Source: an uncultured Bacteroides sp. (GTDB lineage: Bacteria > Bacteroidota > Bacteroidia > Bacteroidales > Bacteroidaceae). From it: 6,184 bases of DNA. Position numbers and translations under genes: made by a program. The notes under the pieces were generated by a model that was not told the origin of the DNA, did not search any database, and saw only the letters and a list, made by a program, of their open reading frames with translations. The stretch is from positions 1-6,184 of the forward strand of contig CAKUYM010000259.1 in NCBI GenBank assembly GCA_934716785.1, written 5' to 3'. Positions 1 through 6,184 of the stretch are shown here, one piece after another. The stretch's first letter is position 1, and each line of letters starts with the position of its first letter.

Positions 1-1080
1 GGTAGTCTGGGGATCAACATCATACATGTTCTTGTAAATTTCTTCCTGTGAACGAGCCACATTCCAAATGCGTACTTCACAAATCTCACCGTTTAACTGT
101 CGGCTCATGTCATCAGGCTCACCATAAGAGTGTCCTATCTTAAACATAAAGTCTCCTTTCTTTTGCTTCCCCAAGTCTATAGCTTCCCCATTGCCATAAT
201 CCTCAATGCGGCTTTGCTCCTTACCATCTACATATATTACGGCAGTCTTTGCCTCTGTATCATACACAACGGCAACATGATACCACTCACCCGGTTGTAA
301 TAGCTTACCATCATCGGCATTCGGGAATTTCAGTTCATTGGCTGCAAATTGCAATTGCTGCCTTGGGAAACCGGAATCACCAAAGCGTAACAAACAATAT
401 TGCTCAATACCCATTATGGATGAGATTTCTGTAAGAGGATCAAATCTATTTACTCGAACAACAGCTTCGAAAGTCAGCTGCTTCAATCCGTTTACGACAT
501 TAGCAGTAGGGCTGCCGGCTGTGAATCCCGGTATTTCAAAGAAATTATTGGCAAGGCTGACAGCCGTAGTTATGGCACTGGAACGACGCACTATGTAACA
601 GATGCTTCCGGATCCATCCAGTATGCTCATTCCACCTGATGCTTCTCCAATAGTGACAGGCAATAGAAAACTGGTATCAATATCCAAATCTGTCAAATCG
701 GAAAACTCAATAGTAATAGCCTCTGACTCTATATCTCCTTTAGGAATCACGACACGTTGGGTGGAAAACTTATAATATCGGGCATCCAACATTGCATAAT
801 TATTTCCTAAACGAGCATTGTAATGACTTACCAATGACGGTTCTACCCGAAAATTGACATCTATATCCTGCTCAGCCGGATACGCCAGTACCGCAGCTAT
901 CTGTTGCTGTCCATCCTGCTTAAGATTATTAAATGTAAAATTGGTCATATCCTTCACTTTTGCCACATCGATATACACGCTATTGCCAAAAGGGGATTCC
1001 TTGCTATAATCTTTATTGTCACATCCTGTTATAACTAACAGAAAGACCATGACCAAACAAATGTTCTCTATTTTCATCAT
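1..1080 (-). CDS. DUF1735 and LamG domain surface lipoprotein (3'-truncated by window edge)
   Basis: My reverse-complement reading gives 360 codons with no stop from the ATG at 1080 to the left edge, so the C-terminus is missing. Residues 1-20 form a lipoprotein signal (hydrophobic run, then VITG-C20), followed by DNKD, an acidic stretch typical of Bacteroides surface lipoproteins. Residues about 35-165 resemble DUF1735 (BT_3987-type N-terminal domain), with the hallmark LDIDTSFLLPVTI near 132-144 and a closing CYIVRR. Residues about 178-355 are a LamG/concanavalin-like jelly roll: LTFEAVVRV, EWYHVAVVYD (265-274), VIYVDGK (281-287), NGEICEVRIWN (330-340), then SQEEIYKNM. LamG domains usually bind carbohydrate, so a glycan-binding role at the outer membrane is inferred. 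The LamG fold appears nearly complete, so probably only a few tens of residues are missing. In-frame ATGs at 1110/1107 would add ten residues (MMSLIIQNKN); I prefer 1080 because it gives a normal 20-residue signal. It is the fifth gene of the operon, 59 nt after its neighbour. Confidence 0.9.
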   Translation of the reverse strand, partial: MMKIENICLVMVFLLVITGCDNKDYSKESPFGNSVYIDVAKVKDMTNFTFNNLKQDGQQQIAAVLAYPAEQDIDVNFRVEPSLVSHYNARLGNNYAMLDARYYKFSTQRVVIPKGDIESEAITIEFSDLTDLDIDTSFLLPVTIGEASGGMSILDGSGSICYIVRRSSAITTAVSLANNFFEIPGFTAGSPTANVVNGLKQLTFEAVVRVNRFDPLTEISSIMGIEQYCLLRFGDSGFPRQQLQFAANELKFPNADDGKLLQPGEWYHVAVVYDTEAKTAVIYVDGKEQSRIEDYGNGEAIDLGKQKKGDFMFKIGHSYGEPDDMSRQLNGEICEVRIWNVARSQEEIYKNMYDVDPQTT

Positions 1081-1110
1081 ATTCTTGTTTTGAATTATCA
1101 GACTCATCAT

Positions 1111-1127
1111 ATCTTAGTTTTTAAGAT
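1111..1127 (-). other. Short AT-rich inverted repeat in the 59-nt gap
   Basis: The bases atctta (1111-1116) and taagat (1122-1127) are perfect inverted arms around a 5-nt loop. The repeat lies between the stop codon of the 555-residue gene and the start of the LamG gene. The stem is only six pairs with one G-C pair and has no following U-tract typical of a strong terminator, so it would be weak. It could be a minor attenuator or mRNA-stability element, or chance in AT-rich DNA. It also sits just upstream of the alternative ATG at 1110. This is the widest gap in the operon; the rest of it (1081-1139) shows nothing recognisable. Confidence 0.25.
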
Positions 1128-1139
1128 TCATACTATTTC

Positions 1140-2807
1140 TTACAGTCCGGCCGGACGCACCCATCCTTTTGAATACACATTATACATATGACCAAGAATC
1201 CAGTCCAACGGTTTATAATCATAAAAATACTTACCAGGAATAATTCCCCAATCATAAGGAGGCCAAGTGGATTGTCCCCAATAAGCACCGTCATCCATCA
1301 TAGCATTAATGCCGGCACCTATCGCAGTACCATTTACCATTCCTTCATACATATTTTGTTCATTGGCAGTAAGATCAAACGCATATACAATAATATTGTT
1401 TTTCTTACGACCCTTACTTTTCCAATCTACAATCCGATATTCAGTTTCATTTCTAAAAGGGTTCTCTCCTTTTTCATATAATGGAATGGTCAGACTTCCA
1501 TAGCATTCAGGTGCCAATCCTGCAATCGGCTTACGAGTATATTTACTATAAGGATGCTCTGCCTCCCATGGCTCTATAATCTGTACAACTTCTTTTCCAC
1601 TGTCATAAGCATGCCATGCATAGTCTATGTATTTACCGACTTCGATGCCGCCACATCGGTCTGTATCATAAAAATATTCAGTAGCCTCTCCCTTATCAAC
1701 AACAGTCAGCAACTTTTCAGGAAGTGCATCCCGTAATGCTCTAATGAGTTTAGGGTAAGAGGCGGTATTCATAGCAAACACACCTTCCTGACTATAAGTA
1801 TTCACTTTATCCCAAAGATTTATTCCATCCAAGTGATAAAGTTCTACCACATTTTTTACCTGTTGAACAAAATCTGCAATCTGCATATCGGTTAAATTAC
1901 AAAAGCCGAGTCCTTTATTACCGTTTTCAATGCTAAGACACACTTTGCGTCCATTATCTTGAAGCGGGCGAATATATTTATCCGCCTTCTCCAGCGCATC
2001 ACGTATGTCACTGCTCAAATTAAGCAATGCGCGTCCTGTTGCCGGCTCATAGTCCATTGTTACAATTCGCAGATTCACTATACTGCCTATATTATGCAAA
2101 GTTTGAGTATAATCTGTCTGATCTATTTTTTGAATTCCATAAACATTAGCTATCAACGGTTGATAAGTTGAAGTATTGACATAGAAAACAACATATGCAT
2201 TAGGCAGCATTGACGGCATATCTATTTGTACATGCTGGTTATTAGGATAACAAGTCGTTATCTTTTTCCGAATATCCACAATATAATAAAGCACCTGCTT
2301 CTTTGCTTCCGTCTTTATCCCTGCAGGCGTTTCCTCTATAAGCAAAGGTAAAAGATAGGGGGTATCTAAATCCAATCCTGCTGTGGATATTGTCAGTTTG
2401 ATTTTGGCCGATTTTTGCTCTCCGGCATCTATGGAAAGCACTCCCCCACCTTCGAGCTGTACATTTCCTGCCGGCAATGTGCTCAGTTTAGCATCATTCG
2501 CCTCATTGTAATCTTCTACAAGTCTTTCATTTACAACAGCCGTTACTGTCAACAGACTTCCGGCAGGTTGTGACAACGCATAGAATATTTCCTCTGTGAC
2601 GGATTCGTCCCCCTCCGTCAATCCGACAAATGCTTTATTGGTCAACGTAGCCGTGCTGCGCAATGCCCCTATAATATTGCCCATAGCCGTTTCATCGGGC
2701 AGTCTGTCCGCATTCATTGAGATAGTGTCTTCGGTACACCCTGTTACTCCCACTTTCAGCAACAGTAATAATATAAAATGTATGATAAGATTCTTTTTCA
2801 TATTCAT
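1140..2807 (-). CDS. DUF1735 + catalytically degenerate GH18 (EndoH-like) surface lipoprotein
   Basis: This 555-residue protein starts at ATG 2807 (MNMKKN; a second ATG two codons on is possible) and stops with TAA. Residues 1-24 are a lipoprotein signal with VTG-C24 followed by TED. Residues about 50-182 match DUF1735/BT_3987 N-terminal type, with LDLDTPYLLPLLIEE (145-159) and a closing YYIVDI. Residues about 200-545 look like a GH18 endo-beta-N-acetylglucosaminidase barrel: KVCLSIENGNKGLGF (288-302) resembles the KVLLSVLGNHQGAGF strand of EndoH as I recall it, and IDYAWHAYDSG (394-404) resembles its DYAWNPYYG strand. The active-site strand is LDGINLWDK (326-334), where EndoH has LDGVDFDDE. 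Catalytic Glu is therefore Lys334, and the preceding key Asp residues are Asn330 and Trp332. Hydrolysis is unlikely; a surface glycan-binding role, perhaps for N-glycans, is inferred. It lies 12 nt after the 318-residue gene, so translational coupling is plausible. Confidence 0.88.
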   Translation of the reverse strand: MNMKKNLIIHFILLLLLKVGVTGCTEDTISMNADRLPDETAMGNIIGALRSTATLTNKAFVGLTEGDESVTEEIFYALSQPAGSLLTVTAVVNERLVEDYNEANDAKLSTLPAGNVQLEGGGVLSIDAGEQKSAKIKLTISTAGLDLDTPYLLPLLIEETPAGIKTEAKKQVLYYIVDIRKKITTCYPNNQHVQIDMPSMLPNAYVVFYVNTSTYQPLIANVYGIQKIDQTDYTQTLHNIGSIVNLRIVTMDYEPATGRALLNLSSDIRDALEKADKYIRPLQDNGRKVCLSIENGNKGLGFCNLTDMQIADFVQQVKNVVELYHLDGINLWDKVNTYSQEGVFAMNTASYPKLIRALRDALPEKLLTVVDKGEATEYFYDTDRCGGIEVGKYIDYAWHAYDSGKEVVQIIEPWEAEHPYSKYTRKPIAGLAPECYGSLTIPLYEKGENPFRNETEYRIVDWKSKGRKKNNIIVYAFDLTANEQNMYEGMVNGTAIGAGINAMMDDGAYWGQSTWPPYDWGIIPGKYFYDYKPLDWILGHMYNVYSKGWVRPAGL

Positions 2808-2819
2808 ATTGGTTATTTT

Positions 2820-3776
2820 TTACTTCGATGGATTCATTAACTGAATGGCAGTTCGTGTAATCTCGTAATTCATTGTCGGACTATAATAATCATTTCCTAT
2901 AGCGTAAATTCCCAACCCGCCTAACGGGCCGAGAGCAACCACACGGTCAGTCATTAAAGTTACAGCCTCTTGCTTTATACCTGCCTCATCAATTACTTGT
3001 ACGCCCACTTGAGCAGATAACAATAGTTTATCCTTTGGAAAGAAACTACCGGTATTGGCAAGAATCCCCATCACCTGCAACTTCAAATCGGTGACATTGG
3101 TCACCCCGGCAGTGTTCAATACGATATAGCTCAATTTATCAAAGTCTGTTTCATCAATGAAAACAGGATCTCCTTCCAACACCAATAACTTGTCCTGCCC
3201 CGCAGCAGCAGACAGTTTAGAAACAATCAACCGTGATTTTTCCTTATACAATGCCAACTCATCTTCCGTCCCACTATACATCGGAAGCCCTGTAAAAGCA
3301 AATCCATCCAGATTGAACCCAGCTGCCGTAGCTATTTCCTTATCCAACCAATTATTCAATGCCGCGATATCCGTTAAAGAAGATGCATGAGCGGCATAAT
3401 CTATCAAATAAAGCACACGGATACTCTTTTCCTGCAATAGAAGGATATCCTCTCGGTCATAATCGGAGATTTGACGAGAGTTGCCCAAGGTTACAATGTC
3501 CAACGAATCAGGCAATGACCGAAGATAGCTACCTTCATTTACCGGTTTCTCCGGAGAATTATCAAAGTGTGCATAGGATAAGTAATGCTCACTTTGCTTG
3601 TAAGTACGTAACGTCTGCATGTAACGTACCCATAGTTCCGGATTCTGCTCTTTCGCACTATTAATATCAAGATCTACAGTTTCAGGCTCATTCCAGTCAT
3701 CACAGGCAACCGGCAATAGAAAAGCTGCCAAAAACAGAAGACAGTAGATGAACGGTTTATATATTATTGTTTTCAT
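2820..3776 (-). CDS. GH18-like (BT1044-like family) lipoprotein lacking catalytic residues
   Basis: The 318-residue protein has a signal of about 24 residues ending LPVA-C25, followed by DDWNEPE, so it is probably a surface-exposed lipoprotein. The segment HYLSYAHFDNSPEKP followed by YLRSLPDSLDIVTLGN (about 64-99) is typical of the small Bacteroidota GH18-like family (Pfam PF16141, BT1044-like). The strand RVLYLIDYA (120-128) takes the place of the usual GH18 third strand. The active-site strand reads LDGFAFTGL (156-164) rather than the DGxDxDxE form: Asp157 and Gly158 remain, but the next acidic positions are Ala160 and Thr162, and the catalytic Glu is Leu164. The fold is complete to a normal C-terminus, so this is not a frameshifted gene. 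A glycan-binding role beside SusC/SusD is inferred, as the third gene of many such operons codes for a surface glycan-binding protein. The gap after susD is 42 nt. The start at 3776 is the one that gives a proper signal peptide. Confidence 0.85.
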   Translation of the reverse strand: MKTIIYKPFIYCLLFLAAFLLPVACDDWNEPETVDLDINSAKEQNPELWVRYMQTLRTYKQSEHYLSYAHFDNSPEKPVNEGSYLRSLPDSLDIVTLGNSRQISDYDREDILLLQEKSIRVLYLIDYAAHASSLTDIAALNNWLDKEIATAAGFNLDGFAFTGLPMYSGTEDELALYKEKSRLIVSKLSAAAGQDKLLVLEGDPVFIDETDFDKLSYIVLNTAGVTNVTDLKLQVMGILANTGSFFPKDKLLLSAQVGVQVIDEAGIKQEAVTLMTDRVVALGPLGGLGIYAIGNDYYSPTMNYEITRTAIQLMNPSK

Positions 3777-3818
3777 ATAAATTCTTTTTCATTCTTTATT
3801 CGTATTTGCACTCTCGCA

Positions 3819-5426
3819 TCAATTGAGATAAGGTTTCTTATCCCACCACAATCTTGTTCCACCATTGTCAGGACCTCCCAACATACCTATCGCCAGATTG
3901 ATATTCAAGAGATTTTCAGTATATTCTGTAGGCGGATACCATAAACGGCGAATCATATATTCGGAACTGATGCTACCGCCACTCTTATTTTCTATTACCG
4001 GCATGAGGCGAGGATATCCTGTACGACGACATTCACTCCATGACTCGACACCTAAAGGAAAGTTGGCTATCCATTTCTGAGTGATGATACGTTCGAGATT
4101 ACGTTCAAAATTGAATTCACCATCTTCCCAAGCAATGGTAATAGTACTTCTCGGCCCCTCCCAGTCACTATAGTAAAATGTAGGGTCGCTATATGCTTCC
4201 GGAATATCAGTTATATTCTCCGCATAAGTATCGGCACCCGACAAACCGTATTGCTCAAAAGAAAGAGCGATTGCCATATTGTATAAGTCTTTGGCTTCAC
4301 CACCCATATTCCAACCTCGCAAAGCGCCTTCGGCACGCAAGAAAGTAATCTCAGCGGCATTCATCCACATATAAGGGCTGGTACTGCTGATGATCGGTTT
4401 GCTGTATGCACCCATAATCTCATCCTTGGTAGTCACATCGATGCCAATACGAATACCGGCATATCCGTCAACCTCTTTCGGTTGATAATATTCATCATAT
4501 ACAGTCATTCTCACCGCAGTAAACATCTTCTCTCGACGCGGGTCTTTATATCCGTTCATATATGAGATAATATCAGCTCCCACACGCTGGTCATTCCAAT
4601 CATTAAAAATCATGGCAGCCCGGTTTTCCTCCACTTTCAGAAAAGCGTTGTCGGCAATTTCCGTCATGACACCTGCCGCTACGGCTTCCTCTGCTATACG
4701 TTGTATTTCCGTCTGCATTTCCGGAACATAAGTCAGGCGCATAGCCATACGCAGTTTCAATGAATTGGTAAACTTGAACCATTGGGAAAGATTACCCTGG
4801 TATACATCGTCAAATTTACGGAAAGCTTCTGCGCTCAAATTGAGATTATCTTTGAGGACATTGCTCACTTCGTCCAATTCTTCGAACATTTGCCTATACA
4901 CTTCTTCCTGTGAGTCATAAGGTACGGTAAGAGAAACATTACCCGTCTTGGAAATGATTTTAGAATAAGGAATCGGGCCATACATATCTGTCACACGCTG
5001 CATAATAACCACACGAAACAGTTTTCCCAATGCCAAAGCCACAGGATCATCCGTTTTATCCAACAAGTCCCGATAAAAAGGATAAGTGCGGGTAATCAAA
5101 TCTGAAAAAGGGGCTTCTTGCCAGTCAATCGGCGGATTATAAGTTTCGAACTTCGCCGTCCATTCTACTGTACAACCAATGTAACCGGCAAATGCACCTG
5201 CACCAAGCGCTTCGACAAACTGATAGAGATGCTCTTCCGTAGGAATCACCAATCCTTGCAATCCCTTAAGACTGGCGCCTACGTTATAACTTTCACGACC
5301 TAACTCTTCCTTGTCAACCTGATAATCCTTTCGGTTGATTTTATCAAAATTATCCGTACAAGCGTAACCGACAATAAATAATAGTGCCAACGAAAGCAAT
5401 TTTATGATAGATGTTATATATTTCAT
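3819..5426 (-). CDS. SusD/RagB-family nutrient-binding outer membrane lipoprotein
   Basis: This complete 535-residue protein is the lid and glycan-binding partner of the SusC-type transporter. It begins with a lipoprotein signal ending GYA-C23, followed by TDNFDKIN, the usual mature start of SusD-like proteins. Family landmarks appear in order: DMYGPIPYSKI (147-157), SLKLRMAMRL (222-231, the first conserved helical repeat), EEAVAAGVM (246-254), AAEITFLRAEGALRGW (357-372), QKWIANFPLGVESWSECRR (450-468), RRLWYPPTEY (493-502), and the C-terminal LGGPDNGGTRLWWDK (516-530). The pattern fits the SusD and RagB lipoprotein group (PF12741/PF12771 type) better than classical starch SusD. Length is normal. 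It starts 19 nt after the SusC stop, as expected for an obligate susCD pair. Recognition of a particular glycan cannot be read from the sequence. Confidence 0.96.
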   Translation of the reverse strand: MKYITSIIKLLSLALLFIVGYACTDNFDKINRKDYQVDKEELGRESYNVGASLKGLQGLVIPTEEHLYQFVEALGAGAFAGYIGCTVEWTAKFETYNPPIDWQEAPFSDLITRTYPFYRDLLDKTDDPVALALGKLFRVVIMQRVTDMYGPIPYSKIISKTGNVSLTVPYDSQEEVYRQMFEELDEVSNVLKDNLNLSAEAFRKFDDVYQGNLSQWFKFTNSLKLRMAMRLTYVPEMQTEIQRIAEEAVAAGVMTEIADNAFLKVEENRAAMIFNDWNDQRVGADIISYMNGYKDPRREKMFTAVRMTVYDEYYQPKEVDGYAGIRIGIDVTTKDEIMGAYSKPIISSTSPYMWMNAAEITFLRAEGALRGWNMGGEAKDLYNMAIALSFEQYGLSGADTYAENITDIPEAYSDPTFYYSDWEGPRSTITIAWEDGEFNFERNLERIITQKWIANFPLGVESWSECRRTGYPRLMPVIENKSGGSISSEYMIRRLWYPPTEYTENLLNINLAIGMLGGPDNGGTRLWWDKKPYLN

Positions 5427-5445
5427 AGTAACTACTTTTTATCTG

Positions 5446-6184
5446 TTAAAAGTTGATTTTCACATTCAAACCGATATTACGGGTACTCGGCAACATGAAA
5501 AAGTCGATCCCCTGATAATAGTTACCTGTCGTAGCAACGGCTTCCGGATCAAAAGGAGCTTTATTATAAATCATACAGAGATTGCGACCCACAACAGACA
5601 ATTGAATGTCGCACACGTCATGCAGCCATTTACGAGGAAGCATGTAACCGATGGCAGCTTCCTGCAACCGAATGTTGGTAGCGCTATAAGTATAATACTG
5701 TGGCAGACCGCTTTGCGAACCGATAGCCGTGAACCAAGTCTGCGCATCTACCCTACTGCGTCCGTTCACCAATACCCCACCATTATCACGGGCAACCGCC
5801 GAACTTTCTGATACCCCGTATTGGTCCATAGCCGCCGCTGTAGCCGAGTAAACAATGCCGCCGACACGTGCGGAAAGCAGGGCACTGACACTGACTCCTT
5901 TCCATGAGAGCTGATTGTTCCATGCCAAATTGCATTTAGGAAAAACGCTTCCCAATTTTATATCAGGGCGATTGTTCACGGTCACTAATGTACCTGCAGC
6001 GGAAATTTCTACCATACCATTATCATCTCGTTTCAAATCAGACTGTGTATAAAGGTCGCCCAGTGAACCTCCTGTTTTCAAGATGAATCTGGCTTTGCCA
6101 AGTCCACCTACATCCAGCCGGTCTTTATTTATAGGTTCACCAGTCTCCGGATGTATGTAATCCTTTACCAATTCTATTATTTTG
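5446..6184 (-). CDS. SusC/RagA-like TonB-dependent outer membrane transporter (C-terminal part)
   Basis: Only the last 245 codons and the TAA stop are present; the frame is open through the right edge (it reads KIIEL before VKDYIHPETGEP). The TTG near 6171 is an internal Leu codon and not a start. Family members are around 1000 residues, so the signal peptide, carboxypeptidase-like N-terminal domain, plug and most of the barrel lie outside the window. What remains is typical of the SusC C-terminus: a PDIKLGSVFPKCNLAWNNQL strand, the SARVGGIVYSAT strand, ATNIRLQEAAIGYMLPRKW, SVVGRNLCMIYNKAPFDPEA, and the ending QGIDFFMLPSTRNIGLNV followed by KINF with its terminal aromatic, the barrel-assembly signal. 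It imports oligosaccharides across the outer membrane using TonB energy, with the adjacent SusD-like protein as lid. Confidence 0.96.
   Translation of the reverse strand, partial: KIIELVKDYIHPETGEPINKDRLDVGGLGKARFILKTGGSLGDLYTQSDLKRDDNGMVEISAAGTLVTVNNRPDIKLGSVFPKCNLAWNNQLSWKGVSVSALLSARVGGIVYSATAAAMDQYGVSESSAVARDNGGVLVNGRSRVDAQTWFTAIGSQSGLPQYYTYSATNIRLQEAAIGYMLPRKWLHDVCDIQLSVVGRNLCMIYNKAPFDPEAVATTGNYYQGIDFFMLPSTRNIGLNVKINF

Larger units (their letters stand above)
1..6184 (-). other. Putative PUL operon: susC-susD-GH18-like-DUF1735/GH18-like-DUF1735/LamG
   Basis: Five genes lie on one strand with gaps of 19, 42, 12 and 59 nt and no opposing gene between them. The four genes after susC all begin with lipoprotein signals with acidic residues after the cysteine (TDNFD, DDWNE, TEDT, DNKD), which points to a shared outer-surface assembly. 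The order matches loci of the B. thetaiotaomicron BT3983-BT3987 kind, where a susCD pair and DUF1735 proteins precede a GH18 endo-beta-N-acetylglucosaminidase. No regulator and no promoter is inside the window; both are expected to the right of position 6184, upstream of susC. The operon probably continues past the left edge. Confidence 0.8.

Noticed and set aside
249..598. Two overlapping plus-strand open frames (61 and 86 codons) at the left end
   Set aside because: The minus strand here codes without interruption for the DUF1735/LamG protein, whose motifs I could follow residue by residue.
1188..1481. 97-codon plus-strand open frame opposite the EndoH-like gene
   Set aside because: It is a shadow of the real minus-strand gene, low in complexity and rich in Ile, Ser and Thr, with no family resemblance.
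3359..3664. 101-codon plus-strand open frame inside the 318-residue lipoprotein gene
   Set aside because: It is antisense to a gene with clear family motifs and a signal peptide; the translated product has no recognisable features.
3757..3792. Eleven-codon minus-strand frame (MKKNLYENNNI) overlapping the start of the 318-residue gene
   Set aside because: It is short, AT-rich and likely to occur by chance; nothing shows that it is translated or acts as a leader peptide.
3777..3818. Possible terminator or promoter in the 42-nt gap after susD
   Set aside because: I found no inverted repeat and no clear Bacteroides -33/-7 type promoter in it; it looks like a plain intergenic spacer.
5404..5811. 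135-codon plus-strand open frame antisense to the SusC end
   Set aside because: It lies wholly opposite the well-conserved SusC C-terminus and SusD start, has no recognisable domain, and its composition reads as a mirror of the real gene.
6169..6171. TTG as a possible start for a 241-residue protein
   Set aside because: The frame continues upstream without a stop to the window edge, and the product is plainly the end of a roughly 1000-residue SusC-like barrel.

Overview
The window reads as a piece of a Bacteroidota (Bacteroides or Parabacteroides type) glycan-acquisition locus, i.e. a polysaccharide utilization locus (PUL). The evidence is a SusC/SusD-type pair followed by a run of lipoproteins, each with a lipobox cysteine followed by acidic residues, as on outer-surface Bacteroides lipoproteins. 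The DNA is AT-rich, and the short gaps lack GC-rich Shine-Dalgarno sites, which also fits this group.

All five genes are on the minus strand, so transcription runs from right to left. In that order they are: the last 245 codons of a SusC-like TonB-dependent transporter (6184-5446, cut by the right edge); a complete SusD-like lipoprotein (5426-3819); a 318-residue lipoprotein with a GH18-like (BT1044-like) fold (3776-2820); a 555-residue lipoprotein with a DUF1735/BT_3987-type N-terminal module and an endo-beta-N-acetylglucosaminidase-like (EndoH-like) GH18 barrel (2807-1140); and a DUF1735 + LamG lipoprotein (1080-1, cut by the left edge). The last gene is open to the window edge. Gaps are 19, 42, 12 and 59 nt, so the genes look like one operon. 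No promoter or convincing terminator lies inside the window.

The most notable point is that both GH18-like proteins have lost the catalytic DxxDxDxE signature. In the 318-residue protein it reads LDGFAFTGL, and in the 555-residue protein LDGINLWDK, so the catalytic Glu is Leu and Lys respectively. The likely reading is that both are surface glycan-binding proteins built on dead glycosidase folds. They would work with SusC/SusD and the LamG protein to capture a GlcNAc-containing glycan, most plausibly N-glycan-like. An active endoglycosidase is expected just beyond the left edge, as in the B. thetaiotaomicron BT3983-BT3987 type of locus. This is inference from family resemblance; no substrate is shown by the sequence itself.

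No RNA genes, mobile elements, CRISPR arrays or long repeats were seen. No stretch over 300 bases lacks a gene.
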